Of a stretch of DNA of 64,000 bases, positions 1 to 10,602 are shown piece by piece (position 1 is the stretch's first letter; each line of letters starts with the position of its first letter). Source of the DNA: Datisca glomerata (taxonomy: Eukaryota; Streptophyta; Magnoliopsida; Cucurbitales; Datiscaceae); NCBI GenBank assembly GCA_003255025.1, contig QANY01007352.1, positions 8,319 to 72,318 on the forward strand, written 5' to 3'. The position numbers and the translations under genes were made by a program. The notes under the pieces are model-generated. The model searched no databases, was not told the DNA's origin, and worked only from the letters and a program-made list of their open reading frames with translations.

Positions 1-2311
1 CCCCCTCTCCCATCCCCACTCCAACTACCTGTAACTGTTGTATACGGAGTTTTCCAATAGATTGAAAACTCATACTCTCTTAATCAAGAAAATCTCTACC
101 TCCTTATTCCCTTTTGTCTCTTATATTATAATTAAATCCCACAGCATTTTTGCTCCTTAACGATCAACTACAAAATATCGATAGTTTGTTCTCTTACTCT
201 CATAAATAAAAAAAATTATATATTTCAGAAAAATTATTTCATTATCGACCTTTCATTTCGAATAATTGGTTTTGCTCTTTTGCTTCCTTGGGTCATTAAA
301 CTTGTTATTGGTATGTTTATTTATCTTCATGTAAATTATGCACATATAAATTTTATCAGCTTAATGTCATATGATATTAATTTTAAAGAAAAAATAATAA
401 TAAATGGTTACTATTTTGTGAATATAGAAATAATCATTGTTGTATATTTCTCATGAAAATTTTGATAGTACAGATAAAATGATTTTCTTTTACTAAGAAT
501 TTATTGAGAAAAAAATTCTGAAATTCTTATTAGTATCATATAAGACATTAATATTACTCCTGTAAAAATTTCGGAATTTAAAAAAATCATTTTCATGGTG
601 TAAACACTTTTTCAAATCTTCTTCAGAACCCTGAAAATTAGGGCAGCCACTTCATCTTCATGGCTTTTCCGGCATAGATTACATCATTTTGACCCCAAAT
701 ATTTTAAAGTAGTTTTAATCATATGTAAATATAGTTCTGCAAATTTTCGTAATTTTTAGGTAAGATATGATATTTTAAATGAGTAGTTAAACTTGTAAAT
801 CTGAATTTGAGTTTACTGCCAGACATATTCTAATTGATAACAATTTTCAATACGAAAAATACTTTCAAATAAATTATAAGATTTTAAATAAAGATCTATG
901 AGACATGTAAAAATGTTCAGAACTATTTTTTGTAATTTATTTTGTTCGGTACATTTTAAAAAGAATTTTCAAAGTAAGACATTCAAACTGTTTTTCTTTC
1001 GTTGGTGTTTGAAAACATCTAAGAACGGAATCTTTATCCTTTATCTTTTTAGGACTTGAACTTTAGAAACTTACAGAGGTATATAAGGTAAGTGAAATTT
1101 ACATATGTAGTTGTTTGCATTGTATGTCTGAAAATTTTTAATAGAACTATGTTTCTATTATGCGATGTATAATGTATTATGATGCTTCTTTCTTCATAAC
1201 ATTGTTCAATTATGGTGCTATTGTGTTTTATTATAATGTATGTTTGATGAGTTAATATATCTTGTAAGATAAGAATAAATGTTAAATTTATGTATGAAGA
1301 ATTAATTTTGTGCCATTAGAGTCACGTGCCCACCAATCTACTTTGTTCGCCTTGTCCTTCGGGAAATGTCTCTTTTTTCGTAATCCTTAGGGAAATGATA
1401 TATGTTTTATGCTTTGGTTAGTTTTGTGGGAAGGCGTTTGCGCAACTGGTTCCATCTCTTTGAAGGTATGGAGTAGTACTCGTGAGAAAGACCACATGTA
1501 CATACCTCACAGCTAATAATTACCGATGGATAATATTTATTTTGGATGTGGTGGTGAACTCTAATAGAAGTTGGCCACCGAACCCTGTAAGAAAGATCTG
1601 AGAAGTATGCATGTGTTACGATTTGTTTATGACTGTGATCGTTGTTCTATTTTACATATGTAATATTTTACTTACTGAGTAGGTTTCTATATACTGACTC
1701 TGTTTTATTATAAATTTTGTAAATGATGACAACATTAATGAGGAGTTTATTGTCGAAGAGTTCTAGAATCTCTAACAACGAACGAGAGTCATCGAGTCAT
1801 ATTTAAAAGCCTTAGTAAATGTTTATTTAAAGTTGGATTTTATTTAAGTTAAAACGTGAGATTTCAAAACGCGTACTTTTGGGTTTTATATGTACTCACC
1901 CCGACTTTTATGGTTAGTATAGTGGCTAATTATTTTTGTTAAAGTGGTTAAGTATTTTCTTAGTATAGCTCTCATTATTATTATTGTCAATCTATTTTCT
2001 TTGATTATAATATACACATTTTATTGTATGTTTTACATCATTACTTTGCTATTAAATTAAGAACTATGGTCGTTTTAATGATATTTAGCCCACGATAAAA
2101 ATTATGTGTAGATTAACCAAATTCTATTAACAAAATTTTCTAACTCATATTTTTAAATTAGATTTTTATTGATTTCATATTTTAATAAAAAAGCAATAGT
2201 ATTAGTTTAAAAAAATGTGGGATTTATTATTACCCACTTTTCATTTCAAATTAGGTGGTTTTTTCCTCTTCCACCATTTTTATTTTTTTGTTGCGCACAC
2301 ACTCTCTCTCT
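1..2311. repeat. Long tandem unit, block 1 copy a
   Basis: A 2.3 kb unit begins with a C-rich stretch followed by gtaactgttgta and ttttccaatagattgaaaac, and the same start recurs at 2312, 52453 and 54746. The unit is otherwise AT-rich and I find no coding frame with a recognisable domain. Near its end it carries a self-complementary gagtaggtttctatatactgactc-like segment before a short ATGATGACAACATT stretch, a layout reminiscent of the 3' part of plant gypsy LTRs; that resemblance is only an inference. Its last 430 bases (from about 1900) are missing from copy b but recur at 52010-52452 and 54345-54745. Confidence 0.75.
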
Positions 2312-3975
2312 CCCCCTCTCCCACCCCCACTCCAACTCCCTATAACTATTGTAAAGGAAGTTTTCCATTAGATTGAAAACTCATACTCTCTTAATCAAAA
2401 AAATCTCTACCTCCTTATTTCCTTTTGCCTCTTCTATTATAATTAAATCTCACAGCCTTTTTACTTTTTAACGATCAACTACAAGATAACGATAATTACT
2501 TCTCTTACTCTCATAAATCAAGAAATTTTATATATTTCAGAAAAATTGTTTCGTTATCGACCTTTTGTTTTGAAGAATTGGTTTCTCCCTTTCATTCCTT
2601 GGATCATTAAACTTGTTATTTGTAAATTTATTTCTCTTCATGTTGAATTATACACATATTATATTGTATCAGTTTAATTTCATATGATATAAAGTTTAAA
2701 GAAAAAATAATAATAAATGGTTACTGTTTTGTGAATATAGAAATAACTGTTGATGTATATTTTTTATGAAAATTCTGATAGTACAGAAAAAAAATAATTT
2801 TCTTTTACTAATAATTTTTGATAAAAATTTCTGAAAATATTATTAACATCATATAAGACATTAATCTTACTCCTGTAAGAATTTCGGAATTTTTAAAATT
2901 GATTTGCACGGTGAAAACGTTTTTTTTCACATTTTCCTCAGAAAGCTGAATTTTAGGGGCAGACCACTTCATCTTCATGGATTCGTTTTTGGTATACATT
3001 ACATCATTTTGGCCCCAAATTTTTTAAAGTAGTTTTTATCATATGTAAGTATAGTTCTGTAATTTTTTGTAATTTTTAGATAAGATATGGTATTTTAAAT
3101 GAGTAGTTAAACTTGTAAATCTGAATTTTAGTTTACTGCCAAACAGTCTCTAATTGATAACAATTTTTAATATGAAAATACTTTAAAAAATAATGAGATT
3201 TTAAATCAAGATTTATGAGACATGTATCATCGTCCAGAACTAAGTTTTGTAATTTTTTATGTGATGTATAGTGTATTATGATGCTTCTTTCTTCATAACA
3301 TTGTTCAATTATGGTGTTGTTGTATTCTATTATATTGTATGTATACTGAGTTAATATATGTTGTAAGATAACAATAAATATTAAATGAATGCATGAAGAG
3401 TTAATTTTGTTCCATTAGAGTCACATGCCCACCATTATGCTATGCTCGCCTTGTCCTTCAGGAAAGGTCTATGTTTGATAATCCTTAGGGAAATGGTCTC
3501 TGTTATATGCTTTGGTTAGTTTTGTGGGAAGGAATTAGCGCAATTAGTTCCACCTCTTCGAAGGTGCGGAGTAGTACTCGTGAGAAAGGTTACTTGTACG
3601 TACCTCACAGCTAACAATTATTGACGAGTAATTTCTGTTATGGGCTGGTGGCGAACTAATGGAAGTTGGTCAGCTAACTCTGCAAGAAAGATTTGAGAAA
3701 TATGCATGTGTTAAAATTTGTATGTGACTGTGAACGTTGTTTTGTTTTGCATATGTGATATTTTACTTACTGAGTTTATTTATATATACTCACTCCGTTT
3801 TATTATAAATTTTCAGATGATGATAATGTTGATGATGAGTTTATTATTGAAAAGGTCTAGAGTCTCTGGCAACAGACAAGACTCATCGCTTCGTATTTAA
3901 AAGTCTTAGTAATTGTTTATATAATGTTGGGTTTTATTTAAGTTAAATCATGAGACTTCAAAACACATACTCTTG
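2312..3975. repeat. Long tandem unit, block 1 copy b (shorter)
   Basis: Second direct copy of the unit at position 1. It tracks copy a closely but lacks an internal stretch (about 950-1140 of copy a, around the ttgttcggtacatttt segment) and the final 430 bases. The same short form follows the long form at 54746-56311, so the long-short pair was duplicated as a pair. A 60-residue frame at 3718-3900 is shared by the copies but has no domain I recognise, and it is probably not a gene. Confidence 0.7.
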
Positions 3976-4789
3976 GCTTCTTGGATGTTTTATTAAATAA
4001 AATTTCTTTTTATGTAATTAGGAAATTGATGAAGGATTTGATTTTCTATAATATATTATCGTATTTTAATGTGAGTTTGTTTTTAAAAAACAAATTGACC
4101 TAGCTTCCCTAATGTTTTTGGCAAAATATTTAGCTAAAACTTGGTTAAATTCTTGGGCTGTTACATTTAGTCATAAGGTGCGACATCCCTGAAATGATGC
4201 ATATAGGCTTGTGATTTAAGTTGTACCTCCCTCACAAATATTGCAGCTGCAAAAGAGAGAAAATTATGTTACTGGAGATGAATGGGACAAACATAGCTGC
4301 CTTTTGGAAGACATAATAAGAAGAAGTAAGTTAGATACTTGGTGTTAAGCCCGAACCCCCAATCAATCCAACGCAGAGGTCATTTATAATGTCACCATAC
4401 CAATTAGGCATCACTAGTACAACTTTGGTTATTTCTCTCCGTCGTGAATGAATTTTACCTTTTGCTTTGTCCTGATATCATTGTTTGCATTCTAAGTGGA
4501 TGTCATTTAGTCACTGGCATGATTTCCTATACAACTCTATGCAAATAACAATTGCGGAAAGTTGAGTTGGTTGAACTATATGTACTATAAGATAGTAATT
4601 CTTGATATGTTACTCCCACTGGAGAATATATAAGTAACATGATGAAAGAGAAATGGGTAAAGGAGAGCACTAGTTTTTTTTGTGGGTGCCTGTGATAAAA
4701 AATTGTAAATACTGAAATTGTGGATTATTAAATATACTGAAATTATTAAATATATTTGATTATTTGAAACTCATTTTATTGTGTACATC
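3976..4789. other. Unique spacer; about 400 bp missing from block 2
   Basis: AT-rich. Bases from about 3930 to 4335 have no counterpart in the second block, where attgtttatttaatgttgg joins directly to atacttggtgtt at 56310. A stretch at 4251-4330 reads as a possible exon on the plus strand (KRENYVTGDEWDKHS), with cttgcagctg-like sequence before it and aagaagtaagtt after it; I do not recognise the peptide. It may belong to the same MULE-borne gene as the Ulp1 fragment downstream. Confidence 0.4.
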
Positions 4790-5155
4790 TAGGTTCGATT
4801 ATGACACATTTGCGTTGAAGTTTGTGGAATTATTGTGTGTTGATCAGGACTTATCTGAATGTTATCCCTTTAGATGGACATTTTGTATATGGTTCTCAAG
4901 AGCATGAGGATAAGGCTCATTCTAAATCACAAGATGATGTTGAATGTAGTTCGGAGAAACCTAGGAGATATCCTCTGAAGAAAAGAGAAATAAATGTTGA
5001 GGAAAGAAGATGTGGCATGTTTGCGTTAAAGCTTGCGGAGTTGTTGTGTGTGGGTCAGGACTTATCTGGATGTACTTAACGTAGAATGGCTAAGCTTCAA
5101 GAGAATATGGCAGTTGATATTTTTTATTATGGGCATGACATTGAAGCTCTAGATT
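4790..5155 (+). pseudogene. Ulp1-like (C48) cysteine protease C-terminal fragment in a MULE, copy 1
   Basis: The plus strand encodes the end of a Ulp1/SENP-type SUMO protease domain: RCGMFALKLAELLCVGQDLS, where the Cys before GMF sits at the place of the catalytic cysteine (family pattern DCGxF), followed after a stop by RRMAKLQENMAVDIF, the usual closing helix. The His and Asp parts of the triad are not present. A second, partial version of the same core, DTFALKFVELLCVDQDLSEC, lies about 200 bases upstream (4800-4870), so the core is duplicated in tandem. The frame is open from 4822 to 5079 but joins the two in shifted frames, so no working protein is expected. Ulp1-like genes are known passengers of plant Kaonashi-type MULEs, which fits the transposase fragment at 6.1-6.3 kb on the other strand. 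The 320 bases after it are AT-rich and nondescript. Confidence 0.65.
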
Positions 5156-5474
5156 TTAGGATGTTTATTATGTTATTAGAGAGTTGTAGTTGTATAAGAT
5201 GTGAATCAATGTTAATGTATTGGAACTTTTATACTGTAAATCATGAGATATAGATACTATAAATCTTCCTGGATATTTAAACTTTCATACTGTAAATCAC
5301 TATACTCATCAATGTTAGGATATTTGTTGGAATCTGCCTCTTTGTTGGAATCTTCCTGGATATTGTTAACACTTAACTAGATATTTGAATATGACTGAAT
5401 GCGCCTGGATATTATGAATCGATTTTGTTCTCTCTATCAACAAAATTATTATTTTGGATGTCATAATTTGTTAA

Positions 5475-5890
5475 TGCAGGTTGATTTGGATTTCATATGT
5501 TCAGACTCCATATTACCATGTTTCAATTTGCTCTACTAGACCGTGGTCCAGCAGACAATATTCTGCTAGATCGGCGTCTAGCAAGTGTTAATTTTAGCAC
5601 AAAACTACTAGACCATTGTCTAGTAGAAAGACCATGGTCTAGCAACCTTACATGAACAAAAATATGTGTGCTTTGGGATGACTTGTATTATTAATGCAGA
5701 TTGTTTGGAATTTGGAATGTCATAAGTTCAGACCAGATATTGCCTTGTTTTGGTTTGAAATGCTAGACCATGGTCTAGCAGACAATATCCTGCGGTATAG
5801 CAAGTGTTAGTTTTAGCACAAAACTGCTAGACCATGGTCTGGTAGAATATTTTCTACTAGACCATGGTCTAGCGATGTGGCATGAAAAGA
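5475..5890. repeat. Cluster of CTAGACCATGGTCTAG palindromes, block 1
   Basis: Two imperfect direct repeats of about 200 bp (starts near 5475 and 5693) each end in palindromes. The perfect one is TGCTAGACCATGGTCTAGCA at 5761-5780. Variants are at 5533-5553, 5572-5584 (arms TGCTAGA/TCTAGCA), 5605-5626, 5629-5643, 5825-5845 and 5854-5874. The cluster sits between the ends of the Ulp1 fragment (+) and the transposase fragment (-), that is, in the tail-to-tail gap of the element. The second block has the same array at 57430-57845. The function is unknown; hairpin formation in both RNA and DNA is possible. Confidence 0.85.
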
Positions 5891-6109
5891 ATACTTGAGT
5901 CACTGAATGTAAATAATTGAGTCACATAATTATCATGATCATTATCAACATATTTACAAAGCATGTTTACACAGAAAAATATTTTGATCTATTAATGTCA
6001 TCTTTCCTTAACATCTTTGCAACTATTAACAAAGCATATCAACACCTATGGAATCCTACTGTGAAACATTTCACCCAAAAAATGCTTAGATCTATTAACA
6101 AAAAAATCA

Positions 6110-6300
6110 TCACCATCAAGCCACGTGCTATTTTTGGTGAGAAACAGATAGGCTCTTTTCAAGTCTGCCTATCATGGCATAACCCACCACATCTACCACA
6201 CCTCTTTCATTTACGTGCTTCTCCAATTGAAGGTATTCTTTTCTTCCTACGTCTTCTAGAAGCTCGTCTACTATTTGGGAGAAACAATGTAACACATATT
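6110..6300 (-). pseudogene. MULE transposase C-terminus (zinc knuckle), copy 1
   Basis: Read on the minus strand the frame gives RASRRRRKKRIPSIGEARK, a stop, then KRCGRCGGLCHDRQT. This is the basic KKRIPS stretch followed by a CCHC zinc knuckle (CxxCxxxxHxxxxC) that ends MURA-type transposases of plant Mutator-like elements. The final Cys codon of the knuckle reads TGA, and another stop interrupts the linker. Nothing of the catalytic domain is seen in this copy: the homology breaks off near 6345, where block 1 and block 2 part. Its tail-to-tail placement with the Ulp1 fragment matches the gene order of the element at 43.9-51.1 kb. Confidence 0.7.
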
Positions 6301-6345
6301 TTGTTCATGATCATGTCATGCTTAAAAGCTTTATTTTGGATGAAC

Positions 6346-7559
6346 TAGTATATTTTACTTTCTTGTTTATCAAATGTGTAAAGAAAGTCGAAGATTTTGT
6401 TCATGTTTACAATGTTTATTTTCTCTATATGTTCACTATTCGAATGAAGATTTGAGGTTAAGAGTATTGAAGCCTCGTATAAGCCATGTAAATGGTGTAG
6501 GCTTGTTGCCATTAAAATTGAGATGCCTGATTCCATGCAGCAGGACTTATAGTGGGCTAAAGGTCGAGAATGAATAGAGATCCCCTGTGTTATGGGATAA
6601 CTCTAGATAGTAAGTCCACCATGCAGAGCCAGACTTGATCCTAATGTCAACTGACTTGCAAGGGATGTCAAGTTCTTTGAGGACTAGAACGTAGGATTAG
6701 TAGGCAGTAAGATTCTAGTCATTGTTTGCTCGACCTTCATGTCATGTGCCTTAAGGATAAGTTGGAGCGTAAACAAAGTTTGACGTCCATGCTCTACGTT
6801 TTGGAGTGAAGGGTAAGGGTAATTCAACCTCTTAAGTGTAACTAGGAGCTCGGTGTACCTACTTACATGTTTCTCGTAGTAACGGAAGATATTGCAAAGC
6901 TTTGCGTAAAGTGTAGACATTCAACTATCAACAACAAGGGAAGTGATCTTCTGCACTTGTAAGAGAATTTCAAGCACACGCATCTTTTGACGGCAATAAT
7001 ATCGAACACTCAATGCACGTGATAGGGTATGAAATAGCAGGGCTCGAAAGGCTTTGACATCGATTTCAAAAGTCTTTAATTCCAATCATCTCTACCGGTG
7101 CGGTGCCAAACTATAGATGTTAGAAGTCCACTATTTCCTGATGAACACAAGAAAAAAAATGTGAAGGTATTAGCTTGATCTAGTTGTCACGTGTCACATG
7201 ATTATTGCCTGATGAACACAAGGAAAAAAAATTTGAAGGTATTAGCTTGACATCGGTGTGGTGCCTAATCTAATGCACTCTGACACTCAAGTTAGTGAAG
7301 TGAAGGAAGGCCAAAATCAAGAGAGGTCAAGTGTTTCAAATGTTATACCTCAACTGAGAGTTTTTTATCTTTATATAGATAGCTTCATATCAATGTCCAA
7401 ATAGGAAAGGCTTTGTATTAATTATGGAAAACGAAAGGGCTTTTCATTAATTAAGGATGTGAATGGCTTTCATATTTATTGAATCCAAAAAGTAGTTTCA
7501 TCTTGAGTAAAGTGAAAAGACTTTGTATATTCTCCTCTTATTTGAGATTATCTTAATCT
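6346..7559. other. Intergenic stretch, no gene recognised
   Basis: No domain found on either strand. Short frames at 6374-6577 (+), 6345-6536 (-) and 6684-6920 (-) have no recognisable content. The stretch contains one small direct duplication (next entry) and otherwise only ordinary AT-rich sequence. Confidence 0.5.
7136..7250. repeat. Short direct duplication, about 70 bp apart
   Basis: The string cctgatgaacacaag followed by an A-run and gaaggtattagcttga occurs at 7136-7175 and again at 7207-7250. The flanks gtgcggtgcc (7098) and gtgtggtgcc (7255) suggest that the duplicated unit is somewhat longer. Confidence 0.8.
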
Positions 7560-8924
7560 TGAGACACTACCATATGTCGTTCGACATTATCATCATTTTA
7601 TCAATTTTTGTTAAGTTTGACTATAGAATACGACCTTATGTTGACTCAACTGTATTATGTCTTTATGCTATCTCGGATACAACTCGTATGAAACTTGGTC
7701 ATATTATGATCGTATGTCATCTTTGTAAGATTCAGTCAAAACTTGACTTTATGTCATATAGTATAAGACTAAGTCAAATAATGACCTTATGTCATCGTAT
7801 ATTAGACTAGGTCATAATATGACTTTATGTCATCTCGTATAAGACTAGGTCATAATATGACATTATGTCATCTTGTATAAGACTCAGTCAAATTATGAAT
7901 TTATATCGTCTCATGTATGACTCGGTCATAATTTGACATTATTCCATCTCGTATAAGACTAGGTCATAATATGACCTTATGTCATCTTGTATAATACTCG
8001 ATCAAATTATGACCTTATGTCGTCTCATGTAGGACTCTGTCATAGTTTGACCTTATGTCATCTCGTATAAGACTAGGTCATAATATGACTTTATGTCATC
8101 TTGTATAAGGCTCGGTCATATTATAACCTTATATCATCTCATATAAGTGTTGGTCTAATGATGACCTTATGTCGTCTAATATAAGACTCGGTTAAACCTT
8201 AACCTTATATCATCTCGTACAAGACTCGATCAAATTATGACATCATGTCATCTCATATAAGATTCAGTCATAATTTGATCATCTTGTAGAAGATTAGGAC
8301 ATAATATGACATTATGTCGTCTTGTGTTAGACTCGGTCATATTTTTTACCTCAGGTCATATTATGACCTTGTCATCTTGTGTAAGACTATGTCATACTAT
8401 GACCTTATGTCTTATATAAGACTCTGTCAAATTATGACATTATGTCATCATGTATAAGACTCAGCTTAATTATTACCTTATATCATCTCCTATAAGACTT
8501 TGTTAAAATTTTAACCTTATGTTGTCTTGTATAAGACTCAGCCATTTAATGACCTTATGTCATTAGGACTTGAAATGAATTAATTTAGGCTTTGTAAGGG
8601 ATTTTTATATAGAAATTGGGCGGTATAATCCCTTATGCGAAAAAATTTCATAATAATTATCGACCATCTATACTAGATTAGTTGGTGAAGGATCGAACAT
8701 CGGTAAGTAACATTGTCGGTCTCTGATAGTATTTGAGGTATTAATCTCTAATTCCAAGGTGTGTACTGTGATTATAGTGTAGTGCTATCATTTACATGCA
8801 ATGATCTAGTTTCACTTGCATATTTTAACATAAAACTACATTATACTTTTACTGTTTATTTTTTATTTAGTAAACAATAGCTTAAAGGAAAGGAAAATTG
8901 AATAAACATGAAGCACATTGTTTT
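7560..8924 (-). mobile_element. LTR-type repeat with 38-bp minisatellite, copy A
   Basis: From about 7560 to 8575 the sequence is an array of roughly 26 units of 38 bp (example start gactaggtcataatatgacc at 7805, next at 7843). Each unit holds an imperfect hairpin GGTCATA-A-TATGACC. The array is followed by aggacttgaaatgaatt and a TATA-like stretch read on the minus strand (TATATAAAAATCC), then by 350 bp that recur after copy B (to 12351). Comparison with copy C at 60.7 kb, where the LTR edge is clear, places the LTR end near 8673 here. The match with copy B stops after acattgttttt at 8924. Confidence 0.65.
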
Positions 8925-8929
8925 TGGGA

Positions 8930-10380
8930 AAGAGATTTGACTTAGGCTTGTCTTCCCTCTTTTCTAAATTCTCGATAAAATCATCACCTAAAACCTCAGT
9001 CTATGCTTCAATTGGTTGAGAATTTTCAACTATTGGTTTCTTTGACTCTACTAAGTTCTTGCCACTATTAGGGTAATGGTGTTTTCTTGTTTATTTGGAT
9101 TCCTCTCAGTGTTGCTCAGTAGAAAACCTTGTAGTCTTTGAATGAGTATTTCTTAAAGTTGACCCATTTGAAGTTTCAAATTCTGAATAGAGGCATCTTG
9201 GTTTTGAATTCTAGTTTCTTGCCTCTGATTTGTAGCATATGTTCTTGCCATAAATTGATTAGTATTGACTGTGAGCTAGGTAAGAGCATCTTCTAAAGAA
9301 ATTTTAGGTTACTGACGTTGAAATTGAGGTTGAGTAGGAACTGATGGATTAATCACATTTTGACTATTCTTCCACGAGAAATTAAGGTGATGTCACCATC
9401 CTTGGTTGTGGGTGGTGGAGAATGGGTTACTTTTCCTATTCTAATTCTCAACAAAATTAACATGTTCTGGCTGAGAAGGAGCAAAATGATTACCAACTTG
9501 GCATTCAGTACTAGAATGAGGTCCATTGCATTAGTTACAAACTTCCTTTGTAGCACAAATAGCACTAGCATTGATGGTGAAAGAGCCCAATTGCTTGGAT
9601 GGTGTAGCTATTTGAGCTGTGAGAGTGGTAAGAGTATCGACTTTATGAACTCTATGAATCTTTCTTGGTATGTTGCGCTAAGTTGGCCATTTATAATCAT
9701 TAGTAACCATTTCTTCCAGCAAAGCAAAGGCCTCATCATGTGTTTTACTCATCAAAGCACCTCTTACTGATGCATCTACTAGTGTCTTTGTTGAATTTTC
9801 CAATCCATTGTGGAAAGTTTAGACTTGTAGCCATTCAGAGAGTTCATGATGTGGACATCCCCTCAATATCTCTTTAAAACTCTCCCAAGATTCATAAAGA
9901 GAATATATCATATTGGGCAAAAGTAGTGATCTCATTATTCATCTTGGCCGTTTTAGCTGGTGAAAAGAGCTTGGCAAAAAATTTCTTAAAAGTGCCATTC
10001 CAAGTAGTGATTGATCTAGCTGGCAAAGAGTTCAACCAACGCTTAGGCTTATCACGAACTGAAATCAGAATAATCTCAGCCTAATTACATCATTTGAGAT
10101 ATTGTTGTGCTTGAGTGTCTCACAAATTTTGAGAAAAGTGGCTATGTAAACATCTGAGTCATCATTAGACAAACCACTAAATTGATTAGCTTGCACTATT
10201 TGAATAATAGCCGGCTTAATATCAAAATTATTGGCATTAATAACGAGGCGTTGAATGGCAGACGCAGCCTCATTGACCACTAGCATAGCATCGTCTTGAA
10301 TTGTCCATTTGTTTTGATTGTTCACAATTTTAAGATTTTCTCTAACGTCATCATGGTTTCTTAAGGTTGTATAGAATCTT
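8930..10380 (-). pseudogene. Gypsy gag polyprotein, degenerate
   Basis: The clearest part is an 86-residue frame at 10325-10065 with ANNFDIKPAIIQIVQ and QFSGLSNDDSDVYIATFLKI ending in DVIRLRLF. This is the hallmark N-terminal capsid stretch of Athila/Tat-type gag. Further along the minus strand, in shifting frames, are WESFKEILRGCPHHELSEW, TFHNGLENSTKTLVDAS and MSKTHDEAFALLEEMV (about 9910-9715), a zinc-finger-like CNGPHSSTEC (near 9525), and LSNTERNPNKQENTITL (near 9085), all in the order expected of this gag. Frameshifts and stops separate them, so the protein is dead. Gag would have formed the virus-like particle. Nothing of pol follows. Confidence 0.85.
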
Positions 10381-10577
10381 GTATCCTTACTATTCTATTT
10401 GGTCGACAAGTTCGCTCAATTTTAAAATAAGATGAGTCAAATTTTTGCTTCTAAATCATCTCATACACCTAAGAAAATGCCTGAAAATTCAAAACATGAA
10501 ATAACCGTAAATAAGAGAAAATAGAAAGTCAAAGTAAAATTAAGGATATGTAATTTCAATATTAATAAATAAAATCA

Positions 10578-10596
10578 GTCGCCGGCAATGGGGCCA
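10578..10596 (-). promoter_or_regulatory. Retrotransposon primer binding site, tRNA-Asp type
   Basis: The minus strand reads TGGCCCCATTGCCGGCGAC, close to TGGCGCCGTTGCCGGGGA, the complement of the 3' end of plant tRNA-Asp used by Athila/Tat elements. It lies six bases from the LTR edge and upstream of gag, as a primer site should. A few substitutions show age. Confidence 0.8.
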
Positions 10597-10602
10597 AAAA
10601 CT

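Noticed and set aside
5917..6348. A 143-residue plus-strand frame
   Set aside because: The minus strand encodes the MULE transposase zinc knuckle here. The plus frame is incidental.
7523..7810. A 95-residue plus-strand frame
   Set aside because: It lies in the 38-bp minisatellite. The frame reflects the repeat and has no domain.
7560..8575. CRISPR-like regular repeats
   Set aside because: Units are contiguous and diverged with no unique spacers, the context is a plant retrotransposon LTR, and there are no cas genes. A minisatellite explains it.
9360..9770. A 136-residue plus-strand frame
   Set aside because: It overlaps the minus-strand gag remnant, which has family-specific motifs. The plus frame is its shadow.
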